Positions 11,102-22,190 of a stretch of 64,000 nt of DNA are shown here, piece by piece (positions within the stretch are counted from its first letter, which is position 1; each line of letters starts with the position of its first letter). A program made the position numbers and the translations under genes. The notes below the pieces were generated by a model. The model was given only the letters and a program-made list of their open reading frames with translations. It searched no databases and was not told where the DNA came from. The DNA is taken from the NCBI GenBank assembly GCA_035235625.1, contig CP141140.1, forward strand, positions 57,431,152 to 57,495,151. Direction: 5' to 3'. This DNA is from Saururus chinensis. Its lineage: Eukaryota; Streptophyta; Magnoliopsida; Piperales; Saururaceae.

Positions 11102-11318
11102 GAGAGGCGGGTTTTCTCAATTTGGTTTCGTCGTTGTTAGAAAACCGGGTTCCCGGATCCGCGAATGTGAACCAATTCCCGGTTCCATTTCACCGTGAAC
11201 CCAAATGCCATCCAGATTGAGCGTCTCCGTGAATCTGCTGGCCTTTATGACGTGGAAGGCACCCATTGGTGGCCAATCGGTGCTGAGCGGAAATACCCTC
11301 CCCAGCAGATTCGCGTCC
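11102..11318 (-). repeat. Right terminal inverted repeat of the MULE
   Basis: Reverse complement begins GGACGCGAATCTGCTGGGG exactly as the left end, and continues in parallel to the CGGTTTTCTAAC words and the GCCTCTC at the inner edge. Confidence 0.9.
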
Positions 11319-11327
11319 TTTATCCAC
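11319..11327. other. MULE target-site duplication, right (TTTATCCAC)
   Basis: Perfect repeat of 6871-6879, followed by AAGCCCGTCTGACTTTTAAA, which matches AAGCCGGTCTGACTTTTTAA in copy A (about 2562). Confidence 0.92.
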
Positions 11328-12384
11328 AAGCCCGTCTGACTTTTAAAATAATCTCTCTATTTCACAATATGTAATTTGGCTTTTTAAATAAATTAAAATA
11401 ATTTTTTTATGAAAAATTAAATAGGACTTTATATTGGGATGGAATGAGTATTTGCCTAATGTGGTTTGCATTAACGGTAAATTAGGGAGCTTAACTTAAT
11501 TTTATGATTACCCCATTAAAGGTTTAGAGAGGGTTTTAATATTCCCCTTCAATCTACTTAACTTGTACATGACCCCCTATCTAAACCAGACTTTTTTTAT
11601 GTTCTACAAGACCCTCTCCTAAAAAATACAATCGTGAGTCATGAATGCTACCTATAATAATCGAACCCGAGTTATTCCACCTAAAACAAATTATACTTTA
11701 AATTTTAACACGGGAAACCTTTCTGTCAAATAAATTTTCTTAAATAAGTCTTATAAATGAACATATATATCCTCTAACTTTCGAGAAAAAAATATTTAGT
11801 GGAATTGATCTACCACATGGCTATGGATAGGTTTATTTATCTCCTAACTCATAAATTAAAGTTAAAATATAAAATTACTCAATATAAAAAGTGTTAAAAG
11901 GTGAGTAGACCAATGCACCATGTGGCTGATGCATTAGCTCCACTAAATAATTTTTCCAATTAGATGAGGCACAATAAGGACTGAGGGCTATGAGGGTAGA
12001 GAAGTGCTAGCTTGATAATAAATACCCCTCCAATACAACCCCGCCTAATAACCTAGTGGACTCCTTAAAAATGCCCCATTTTAAACAACTCCAAATAACA
12101 AAGCCAATCCCAATCATATTGTAAAAAACTAAAGGAGATTAGGAGAAAGTTCAATCCCAATCCCAATCCCAATGAATTGGGTTATGAGTCCATCCAGATC
12201 CGCGTCAAACACCCCAAGAGCAAACCAAATATCTTTCAATCTGAGCCGGGCAAACACTCCAAACCGGAAGTAACGTTTGCTCCGTCTGCAAAATTCCCCT
12301 CCCAACAAAAGTTCGTTAAAGACGGCCATATTCGCCAGAATAGCTCCGTAAGCAATGGGGCCCACATTCCCTCCATTTTCGCTC

Positions 12385-12393
12385 TATATATAG
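12385..12393 (+). promoter_or_regulatory. TATA box of PADRE gene B
   Basis: TATATATAG lies 64-72 bp before the ATG in the context CGCTCTATATATAGCGCC. The words GTTCGTTAAAGACGGCCA about 75 bp further upstream are shared with copy A and may be a conserved promoter element. Confidence 0.65.
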
Positions 12394-12456
12394 CGCCTTT
12401 TCCCTCGCCCTCGTCTCCACAAACACTCTCCAAATCTCCCTCATAATTCCAATTGC

Positions 12457-13062
12457 ATGGGTCCTTGCTTTTCTGTACAACACCGAGGCGGCGCCACCCT
12501 CCCGACGGCGAAGGTAGTCACCGCATCCAGCCGCCTGCAAGAGTACTCTATCCCGGTCACCGCCGAAGAAGCCCTCGTCCACCTCGGCACCCTCTCCTCC
12601 TTCCTTTGTTCTTCTGACCGCCTCTTCTTCGACGAGCCCATCCCGGCTCTCCTCGCTGAAGACCTCCTCCAGCTAGGCCAGATCTATTTTGCCCTCCCCG
12701 AAAGTATGCTGCGGCGTCCATTGACGGCGGATGACATGGTGGCTCTGGTCGTGAGGGCGAGCGGCGCGCTGGCCCAGGCCGGAATAGCAGAGGGCGGCCG
12801 GAAAAGGAAGAGTAAGAAGATTAGGGTCTCCCCATTTCTGGACGTGGGTATCATAGGTGGAGGAGAAGTGGATCACGTTGGTTGGTCTGAGAAGAGGGTG
12901 GATAAATTTGGTATCGCGTCGCCGTCACCGGCTCCGGCAAGATTCTCAAGATCTGAGTCCATGAGGAAGCTGCAGAAGAGCGCGTCGAGGCGGGCAAAGC
13001 TGGCGGTTCGATCTTTCAAGATGAGGCTCAACACCATCAATGAAGGAACTGTTGCAGCTTGA
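12457..13062 (+). CDS. PADRE/DUF4228 domain protein, copy B
   Basis: A 201-residue intronless frame starting MGPCFSVQHRGGATL with the same architecture as copy A: possible N-terminal acylation site, conserved EYSIPVTAEEALVHL and FFDEPIPALLAEDLLQLGQIY blocks, and a basic Ser/Arg-rich tail (SRSESMRKLQKSASRRAKL). Differences from copy A include an extra SPSP (giving ASPSPAPARFS) and an extra residue in the IIGGGEVDHV loop. The coding region is much better conserved between copies than the flanks, which suggests both have been under constraint. Unlike copy A it has a canonical TATA box, but a 4.4 kb MULE now lies about 1.1 kb upstream. PADRE genes are stress-responsive in plants; the molecular activity is unknown. 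Confidence 0.9.
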   Translation: MGPCFSVQHRGGATLPTAKVVTASSRLQEYSIPVTAEEALVHLGTLSSFLCSSDRLFFDEPIPALLAEDLLQLGQIYFALPESMLRRPLTADDMVALVVRASGALAQAGIAEGGRKRKSKKIRVSPFLDVGIIGGGEVDHVGWSEKRVDKFGIASPSPAPARFSRSESMRKLQKSASRRAKLAVRSFKMRLNTINEGTVAA

Positions 13063-13545
13063 TTAATTCTCCTTCTTCTTCTTGCCGGCACAAAGAAGAT
13101 AACTTTTTGGGAACATTTTATAATGTAAAAATGAGGATTCACATAATTCATTGGCCCATGGCCACCAATTCTTTTGAGACCATGTATAGCCAGAGCTACA
13201 GCTCAAGCCAAAGCTGCAGCCAACTTTTTCCTTCTTATCATGTACATATGAAATGTCTTACATTATTATTTGCATCTTGTTAGTTATGAGATGTCTTTCT
13301 TTAATGTTATGAAAAGATTTTCTAAGAGCATTTGTAACAGAATGGATAAGATCAAGCTCCATGCTCTTGCATTAGGGTTTAGGGAAGGGTAAGACTCTAT
13401 TAGCTAGTGGAATAGTTAGGTGCTATAATCGCGTGAAGTGTATTTTTTATGTGTGTCACATCGCGTAGGTTGGTGTGGTCGGCAAGTTTGTGACCGTCCA
13501 AAGTTCCTCTCAGTTGTGAACAGTGGAATTTAGTTTTAAAAAAAA

Positions 13546-13981
13546 GTGAGCTGTTTTGTTTGGCCATGATCACACAGAAAGTTTCCTGGAAATTGTTGGA
13601 CTTAGATGTATGGTCGGTTCATATTGGTCTACATGTACAAATCCGTGCACGTTCACTAGGATCGAAGAATGTGAGTATGGACCTACGGCTTCTTACATGT
13701 CAATGTACATGTATTGTGGGCCCAAGTCACATGCATATACTTATTTATATTTTTATAATAAATATGTTAGGCGTGTGTGTGTGTATATATATATATATAC
13801 ACACACTTAATGGGCCCTAAGTAAGTGCAAGATACATGGGGACCTGCATGAACATATTAGGGGTTGGCCCACCTATGACCATAGCCAATAAGGGTGTGCT
13901 AAGACTCTATAAGCTTGAGCCCATACCCATAAATAATACACTACTAGTGAAGCCTAGCTATCTAGGAAAGTTCAAGTGCGC
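13546..13981. other. Intergenic spacer with a (GT)n(AT)n microsatellite
   Basis: At about 13770-13806 the sequence reads GTGTGTGTGT, then (TA)n, then CACACAC, a self-complementary microsatellite. The open frames here only run through it. Nothing else recognised. Confidence 0.6.
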
Positions 13982-13986
13982 TTAGG
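13982..13986. other. LTR target-site duplication, left (TTAGG)
   Basis: TTAGG directly precedes TGTAACACCC and is repeated at 16297-16301 directly after GTTACA. Confidence 0.85.
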
Positions 13987-16296
13987 TGTAACACCCTAGC
14001 CCGCGATTCAACCTGAGCTAGGGGTTCCAAAAAATCCAAGTTAAAAATTATAACCAAAATAGGAGCAACGCCTCTGTGTATGAGTCATAACGTTCCTCTA
14101 CGCGCTCCAAAGCTTTACTACTTTCTTGTGTGTAGGTCAGAACAAACTTATTTTTTTAATTAATTTAGATCAGGCCAATGTTGCATTATCGTTGGTTGCC
14201 TTCATACATATTGAATAACATCTATGATGTCATTCCAATACAATAGGATCCAAATATGAATATACCTAGTGGCTATTACATGCATCAGATAGTATACAAA
14301 TATGTACATCAGAATACATAAATCTGAATATTTAATCAGAGTCATACAAAAATCTCATAAATTATCGGAATCAAACATAAGTCAAAAAATCTGCGAAACC
14401 ACACATCTCACTCTATTACAAAGGAGAGCAAAACACTAGCAAAATCATGCATCTCAGTCTATTACCGAGCAGAGCAGAACACATCAGGGTAGATCATATT
14501 AGATCTCATCTGACCATATCAAGTCATATCAGTACAGATCGGAGCATATCAAATCACAACACATCATATCAAAGCAGTTCAGATCAAACCAGAACATATT
14601 AGAACACATCATATCAGATCATAACATACATATTAATTAGCGCATGCATTCATATAATCAGATTAAATAAGAATGTATAGTTCCAGAAGTAGTAGCATTC
14701 GGAGTTGCTCCTTACTCCTAGGTATTCTCCCATTCAGATCGAGAGATGGCGGGTAGAACCACCTCTTTCTCTGAAACATTTCCCTCATTGCGTCCGAAGT
14801 AGATGGACAAAACCTCCCCTTTCCCGGAAATGCATCACTCATTGCACTCTTGAAAGCGGCAGACAAAACCTCCCCTTAACCCAGATGCACTTCTCATTTT
14901 TTACGCTGGTAGGTAGCATACATAACCTCACTTTACCAGGAGATACTTCTCACTCTATGCACCCATAGGCGACAAACATACCTTCTTCTTGCCCAGAGAT
15001 GTATTTCTCTTTTTCTGCACCTATAAGCTATGGATAGAACCTCCCTTTACCCATGGATGTTTCTCACACTGTGAGGCTCTTCGGTGGAGCACAAAGCCCC
15101 CCGTACTTAGGGCCACATCTCTCGATGCAGCCCAATGATGGAGGACGAAGCCTCCTCTTTCTCATAGCAACTTCTCTTTCTTTGGGGCTTGAGGGTGGTG
15201 GATATAGCCTCCTCTTGCCCCTAGATGTTCCCCCTTCTCACTCTATGCACCCATAGGCGACAAACATACCTTCTTCTTGCCCAGAGATGTATTTCTCTTT
15301 TTCTGCACCTATAAGCTATGGATAGAACCTCCCTTTACCCATGGATGTTTCTCACACTGTGAGGCTCTTCGGTGGAGCACAAAGCCCCCCGTACTTAGGG
15401 CCACATCTCTCGATGCAGCCCAATGATGGAGGACGAAGCCTCCTCTTTCTCATAGCAACTTCTCTTTCTTTGGGGCTTGAGGGTGGTGGATATAGCCTCC
15501 TCTTGCCCCTAGATGTTCCCCCTTTTAGAGATGCCAACTCGAGGAATGGAGCATGTCATTGTGTAGATCACCCTTGAATTAGCTAGGAATTCTTTTGAAC
15601 AAACAAAAACGGATACATAATAGGCCGAAAAACTCTCCTCAAAGTCTGCATTGGTTTCCTATTTACAAAGGAAACCCATGGGCATATGAACTATGATCGT
15701 GCACACACGCACCATGTGTAGCGCGCCTATGTAGCGTGCGACATGCTAGCCTCGGCCCATACCGCATAGCTGTGAAGCCTGGCTCCCACACATTGTGTGG
15801 GACCCAGGCCAAATTACGCAGGCCCTGTCATGCGGAAGGTGGGCCACCGTGCGTCGCTCAGGATGGCTTGCAATTATGCGAGCCCGCAAGCTCTACACTG
15901 GGTGGCGCAGCTGACACCAAGTTCTGGCGCCATCACTGCCACCAGCTATTTTTTCTAGTTATTTTAATATTATTTATATTATTTTATTTAAGTAACACGA
16001 TAACTTCTTTCCCCAAAGTTAGAATTGAGTATTATTGGTACCAATGGACTTGTATTGAAAGGCCGTTCAAAACTATATCACACATGGGTAGGATTTCTTG
16101 TACTTTTTAAGTGTGACCCACCCATGTGGCACACTTCCTAAGGTTTTATGTGTTCTTTGATATGTTTCACTCGTTACTTCGAGCTCTACTCATGTATAGA
16201 GATTTCATATTTTGAAACCCCCTAAAATTTATCTAAAAATTATATAATTACCCCTAACCCCTCGGGTCAAGGGTAATCAAAAAATAGGTCGTTACA
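13987..16296. mobile_element. Solo LTR (probable Ty3/gypsy type), 2.3 kb
   Basis: Starts TGTAACACCC and ends GGTCGTTACA: TG...CA termini with an inverted TGTAAC/GTTACA hexamer, flanked by a perfect 5 bp duplication. Length 2,310 bp. No gag or pol lies inside and no second LTR is adjacent, so a solo LTR left by recombination is the simplest reading. A short non-autonomous element is the alternative. The open frames at about 14.7-15.6 kb and 15736-16110 have no recognisable domain. Superfamily assignment rests on terminal sequence and length only. Confidence 0.8.
14730..15530. repeat. Degenerate internal repeats with an exact-looking 288 bp tandem duplication
   Basis: Within the LTR, phrases such as TAGAACCTCCCTTTACCCATG and GACAAACATACCTTCTTCTTG recur every 60-70 bp in degenerate form. 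On top of this, 14946-15233 and 15234-15521 appear identical (288 bp apart, including the reading frames at 15053 and 15341). Confidence 0.88.
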
Positions 16297-16301
16297 TTAG
16301 G

Positions 16302-18870
16302 AGTCTTAGCCCATGTGGGTAAATGAGTCCAATCTAAATATAATGAGAGTCATAACCCCCACTGTAACATCCAGGAATTTTTAAAATTTTTGAAGTCGAC
16401 CACGTGGAATTAGGGTGTTGGAATCCTTGACCTTCTTGTGAGAATAACTTGATCATTGGTTAAAATTGGTGGCGAAGACTTATATAGATGAAAAATAGGC
16501 AGAAAGATCTTTGAGATGCCACTAAGAACGCGCAAATTAGAGTCCGGATGATGGAGATACAACCGTTCAAAGTTATATATAACATGCAGGGCCCATTTAC
16601 CCGAATTGGATGAGTGAATCATCCATTTAAATCACAATACATGCCCGATTAATTAATATTATGAAATTATATTTTAGGGCCCAATTAGGTGGCCTAAGTG
16701 GGGATGTTTGACCCATACTCCTTAGGGGATTAGGAACCCTACTCCTCATGCTTATAAAAACCTAATTAGGGGTCTTAAGGTGGGGAGAAAGCCTTTAGCT
16801 ATTATGGAAGAGATAGAGCCGTTGGAGTTTTTCCAGCGACTGGAGCAAGAGCATGGCCGGTAACGGAGTCGGGGAAGAGGGAGCTCGAATCTCCAAAGGC
16901 AGTGGATCAACAACAACCTGGTGTGTAAGGTAGAATAGCTCAACATCCTTTTAACTTAAATTATATACATGTATAAACCAATTCAATTAACAAAAGAGCC
17001 AGCTAGAAAACCTTTGGTTGTATGCTAGACCAACTCTTTCGGCCAGCAAAGGGGCAAAGCTTGAATCTTTGCCTCCTCTGTTAGTCGGGCAATAGGAGGC
17101 AGAAATATGCTTGTAGTTTGGACCGCCGCTGTGCCCCTGTTCATTTCCTAGTGATTTGTGAAATCAAAGAAGAAAGGAGGTGGTGCAGGCCATACTACCG
17201 ACGGCGGGCTGGCATCAGGGCAAAGGGTTCGGAATAAAGAATCAAATTAACAAAGTAATTCCACAATTTAACCATTCTTCTTTAACTTATATGAATTTAT
17301 TCACAACCTTGTCTCACACCAGAAAAATTACATCGAGTCAATGAAGTTAAATAGTACCATTGAGTACAATTTTGGACCTATTAGATATCAATAAGGCTTT
17401 GAACAAAATGGCATAAATACCATTATGAGCGAACCACCACATTCGTATAAATGAATGTGCGAGTCAAATTGAGAGTGAAGCCTTGGGAGGGGGCAACGAC
17501 TTAAAATCATTAGAAGGACAATTAGATGACTAGAATAACCAAAGGGAGGGTACCATACTTCAGGTGGTAAAATTACCCTAATGCCCTTAGGGCAATATAT
17601 TCTGATTTCACCTAAACGGATACCCTAGCCTAGCAAGAGTCTAGGGAACCCTCTGTATAATAATAACTTCAAATGGAAGGGGTGTGGTGTGACCAGTAGG
17701 TGACACGAAGACCTTTATAAGTCTTAGTGTCGCAAGATACAAGGGAAAGAATCCTAATTTTTAGGGTTTAAAGCAACATATTACACGTATTTGCAACCCA
17801 ATATATTGATCAATTAGAGTATTTTATACGTAACTAGTGCAATGCGTTAGAGTTGTTTACACTCTTGTGCTTGAATTTCCTGAGCCCTAGCCCTACAAAT
17901 GAGTGCAATGGGCATCCGTTTATTATTTATTTATGCACTTGTGTGGCTGCATGTTATTTATGTTAATTATTCTGATACATGCATTTATTATTGATGTGTT
18001 AATTTATAATGGCAACTTGGGATAATGAAGTTTAATAAAGAGATATTGGTTGCATTTAAATTAGGAGGAGAACATCTAATCAAGATGAAGACTAAAATAC
18101 CCTAAATAGGGTTTGAAAACCATTCTATGGAGTGAACGAGGCCATGACATAGAATTTTACCTTGGTTAATGAGCCGAGGGTAGTTATGAGAGTGTGCCTG
18201 AGTCTCATGGAGACTATTAGGGTTTGGGATGTTATTTGAGTTATAGTTCAGTGGATGAACTATTTATTGGGCCAATTCACAATGTGAAGAGGACTCAAAT
18301 GGTTGGGTGAATACTTGACTGGATGAAAATAATATAGTTTAAGTTTTGAATGTTGGGGGGGAGGGGGGGGGGTCAATGGTCATAGAGACCTAAGGCTTCT
18401 ATAGATACATTAGTAATATCTTAAAAGACATTTTCTCCCTGAGATGGGATGGTGGAGATTGTGATACATTTTTTTCATTGCCACAATGGTTTGGGTATTG
18501 ACCAGAGAGGTCTCTATTGCGGGTTTTCTGCAGGTCTTCCCAAGATCATATAGTGCGTACAAAAAACATAGTTGTATGAGCATCATGGAAGGCTTGTGCT
18601 TCTCGCCAATCTGTGTCCATGAGCATAGTTGAGATTATCTTCTCCATATTTGTGGAAGGTTATTGAGAGCCCTAGGGATTTGGGTCAAGCTGCTATTAAA
18701 CAGTCTACTCCAATGTTGGAGTCTTATGTTTGGGAATTTCTTCGAGAGTCGAGTTATCTCCGAGTAAATATATATTATATTAAACCTAGAGTTGGGTTTA
18801 AACGATGAAAGGTATTAATTATTGAACAACGGTTGTAAAATAATTAATAACATTGTTTGATATTGCTCTA
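16302..18870. other. Repeat-like DNA, possible truncated LTR
   Basis: At 16363 a second TGTAACATCC start occurs, of the same kind as 13987, followed by LTR-like sequence, but I found no matching end or target duplication. A pure-G stretch broken by one A occurs at 18354-18372. No coding region supported; frames at 16410-16622 and 16752-16946 lack domains. Confidence 0.35.
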
Positions 18871-20325
18871 TTTTCTTCCTTTTCTTTTCTTTGCTGCAAA
18901 CTGCACCTTTGTTTTTAAACTTGCTCCTAATGGACATTGGCTGCTCTATTTGTTTCTATTTATCTTCTAGAAAGAGAATTGAAATGAACCCCTGGTGTTT
19001 CCCACGTTGAAGTTGCTACCAATTTGGTCTTGTAGCTTAGTCCTTTCTATATGTTGTTGTTGCCTTCTTTCCTTATTCTTCTCAATGGCAAGCTACTGGT
19101 CCTTCTTTATTGATCTTCCTCATCTTTATTCTATTTCTCACTTTGGCCTTAACCACTCCTAACAATAGACTACTAAAATCTTCATAAATCAATGCAAAGT
19201 TTCCAAATGAAGACTCACACGAAAGAGCTTGGGTCTCACCTTTCTCCTGAAGTGTAAAACTCCATCAAAAGTCCACTTTGTTATCCAGCCAATTGAACCC
19301 TTTTTTTTACACAAGTGCACATGATAAATATACATTGCAGTGGTGAACATAACCAATGTAGCAACTCATGAATGCTTCCTAGCTATTCTTCCCCTCTATT
19401 CAGCAATCACAACTTCTCTAAAAAAAATTCTCATTTTCCTTTCCTCAATAGCTAAGGATCCCACTTATTCACACTCTCTTTCTTACCAACAGCTTTGTTC
19501 AATCATTTAACAAATTCCTTACTAGCATCCACTGAAGCCAGCTAGTTTCATATGCTTCCGAGTTAAAATTCTTCAATTCATGTTTCTATTTAGCTTATTT
19601 TGGACATTGAACTCCCAACCATTATTCAAACTCAAATGAACTCTAATAAGCCATTAATATATCAAAGAAAAACTAAAATACTAAAATTAAGGACATATAA
19701 ATAATAGAATATCATGTATATCAAATACCCTCAAACCTACATTTTGCTAGTCCTCAAACAATACTAAATTTTTTAAAAAAAATTAACAACTCCACTTTCA
19801 CATGAAATTGTGATTTCATTTAGTATATTTAACAAGCCTTTAAACCTCTAGCTTACACTAGTGGACAAGTTATAGTCTCATGAGGGTTTGTAGTAATATA
19901 CCAATAAAATTCAAAACTTTAAAAAATAAAATAAAATAAAATTGACACCAAAGAAAATTTTACAAATCAACTCCTCTTAAACATGTGACTCTATTTAATA
20001 ATATTAGGCATACATGAGTGCAATGCACAATTGACTTTTGAAACAATGATTCATTTTGACAACTTCATATTGGTGGCAATTGCTCATACATAACTTAATA
20101 GTTTTTTTTAAAAATAAACATTGCCAAGTGATTACATAATCACAATTTTATTAATCTAACAACTCAATGTGTCTCACGTCAACTAAGAAATTTAAATTTA
20201 ATACTAAAAAATAGACATTAGCATCCATTCATTCTCAAGAAATCATAGTAGAGAGCCATGAAAAACTTTCCTCAAAAAGAAAACACCCAAGAATACCTAA
20301 CAAATAGATTTAGGATATGACTATA
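18871..20325. other. Retrotransposon-like non-coding DNA
   Basis: AT-rich with no coding frame. The words CCTCAAACCTACATTTTGCTAG near 19731 (minus strand: GGACTAGCAAAATGTAGG) resemble the spacer downstream of pol in some plant gypsy elements. Weak evidence. Confidence 0.3.
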
Positions 20326-21745
20326 TACTGTGTTACTAAAGATCTCTTTATGTCTTATTCATCGAAGACCACATCTCTTGATAACACAAATTCTTTTGTT
20401 TTAGGATTAAAATATTTGTAAGCCTTAGATTCTCCTCTATATCCAATGAAACTTACTTCTCTTTTGTATACGAATGTGAGCATAAGTAATGCATTCACAA
20501 AATTTAAAGTAGCTTACTTGTGATTTTATTTTCTATTATGACTCATATGGTGTCATGTTTTGTACCACCTTTGTTGGAGACCCATTAAGGAAGCATGTGG
20601 TCATATTAATGACTTTTGCTTAAAATTAATTTGGATGGTTCTTCCCTTTAATATATTTCTTGTCATCTCCACAATAGTTCTATTCTTTTTTTTGCTACCC
20701 AATTTTGTTGAGTTGTGTAGCAAGTTGATAGGTCTCTTTTGATGTCATATTTTTTAAAAGATTTTCAAAATTATCTTAATCTAAAATCACCCCCACAATC
20801 GGCCATCAAGGCTTTTAATTTCTTTCCACTTTCATTTTCTACAAGTGCATTAAATTGCGCAAATGTAGAAAATGCATCAAATTTAGCATCTGTAAGATAT
20901 ACCCACATCGTTCTTGTAAAATTATCTACAAAGAGTACAAAGTACAATTTCTTGTTGAAGGATCTTGTGTTTTTTGGTCTACATATGTTGGCATGAACAA
21001 GTTCAAGTGGTGATTTGATCTCCACGTTGACTCCAAAAAATTGTATTATTTGTTGTTTTCCATATGTACATTCTTCACAAATCTTTTCTTCTTGATTGAT
21101 TCTTGAAAATCCAAAAACTATGTTCTTTTGCTTAAGCAAAGTTAGACTCCTATAGTTCAAGTGTCTAAATCTCAAGTGCAATAATAAAGAGTCATCCATA
21201 TGAATAGCCTTTATCCCATAATATGCACAAGTACGTATAACTAATGAAAATACCGTGTTTGGTGTCATTTTGACTTTTTTTTATCACTTGTACCATGTTT
21301 TTTTATCAATTTTAATACATTCATCTTTGTCAAAATGCAATTTATAACCTCTTTGCATAAGTTACCTAACACTAAGCAAAATTTGTGTCAATTCAGGAAC
21401 ATAAAGAATATCATGAATGAGTTTATAACCACCAATTTTTGTTTGGACAACTATAATTCATTTGCCCTCAAGCTTTTGCATTTTCCATCTCCAAGTTTTA
21501 CCTGAGAGTTGACCTTCTGTTGAAGTTTCACAAAGCTTTCCCAGTTCCCGTTATGTGGTTACTACAATCACTATCCAAGTATCAAATATCTTTTTTTTCC
21601 CTCTTGTGTGTTCATGCAAGAGTAGAATTGATAACTTTGTTTATCTTCTTCTTTCTCAGTAAAATTTGTTTGGTCCTTGAGTTGAAACTTACAATCTTCT
21701 GGGGCATAAGTGCGATTCTTACATGAGAAATGAGGGTTTTCAAAA
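20326..21745 (-). pseudogene. Ty1/copia pol fragment (zinc knuckle to integrase)
   Basis: Read on the minus strand in order: a remnant around CKNRTYAPEDCKFQLKDQ (end of gag, about 21725), a decayed protease region, LHLRFRHLNYRSLTLLKQ (gag-pre-integrase motif), CEECTYGKQQ, then the integrase core with LVHANICRP, YFVLFVDNFTRTMWVYL and later WI-YRGESKAYKYFNPKTK-like C-terminal sequence near 20440. The longest intact part is 165 codons (21268-20771). In-frame stops and shifts are common, and integrase is interrupted before the reverse transcriptase. It is a dead remnant. The + strand frames at 20560-20996 are antisense shadows. Confidence 0.8.
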
Positions 21746-22190
21746 AATATTTTGTGTGTTTAATTTCTTGAATATTATGTGTTTATTTATTTTGTTTGGA
21801 CTCCATTGATGTAGACTTCGACATATCGGCAAATACGTTGATGAAGATGATGCTACTGAGCACTAAACTCAGGAAAGTAAATACAGTGATAAGTTCAAAA
21901 AAGGGAAAGAGAAATTTCTTCTATGAATATTCAAAATTTTTAAAGCAAAAGGTTAATATTGTCAAGCATCAACACGTCAATGCTCATGTTAGTGGAAATC
22001 TGGGCTACTGTCGACAAGCTCTAACACTCCAGTGCTTGTGTAACTAAAGTGCATAATTTCTATTCTCAGTAGACCATCAATGCGTCAGTGAGAATGGTGC
22101 AATTTTTCAACTGCTGTGAAACTACCATACAATGCGGTTGTGTGTAGTTTTGAGTGCAGTTATGCCCCCGAATTTGGTTGTTTTTTCTTT
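21746..22190. other. Intergenic, nothing recognised
   Basis: AT-rich sequence with an 83-codon frame (21796-22047, +) without recognisable motifs. Confidence 0.4.

Larger units (their letters stand above)
6880..11318. mobile_element. Pack-MULE carrying CABIN1-like gene fragments
   Basis: A 4,439 bp element with long terminal inverted repeats beginning GGACGCGAATCTGCTGGGG and flanked by a perfect 9 bp duplication. There is no Mutator transposase, so it is non-autonomous. Order inside: left TIR, palindromic minisatellite, captured host exons on the minus strand with introns kept, second minisatellite, a short region of unknown origin, right TIR. Copy A of the surrounding duplication gives the uninterrupted site at about 2560-2575, so insertion followed the duplication. 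It lies about 1.1 kb upstream of PADRE gene B. Confidence 0.93.
11328..13545 (+). repeat. Segmental duplication, copy B, right part
   Basis: Resumes homology with copy A from about 2562 to 4615: a Stowaway-like remnant (11338-11450), an AT-rich spacer without genes (11450-12120), the PADRE promoter and gene, and the 3' flank up to the GTGAACAGTGGAATTTAG words. Homology then ends. Confidence 0.82.

Noticed and set aside
15053..15577. Two open frames with a near-identical protein sequence as a tandem gene pair
   Set aside because: They are the two copies of the 288 bp repeat inside an LTR, without domain or start context.
16358..18870. Complete second solo LTR starting TGTAACATCC at 16363
   Set aside because: No matching CA end followed by CCCAC could be found; left as possible truncated LTR.
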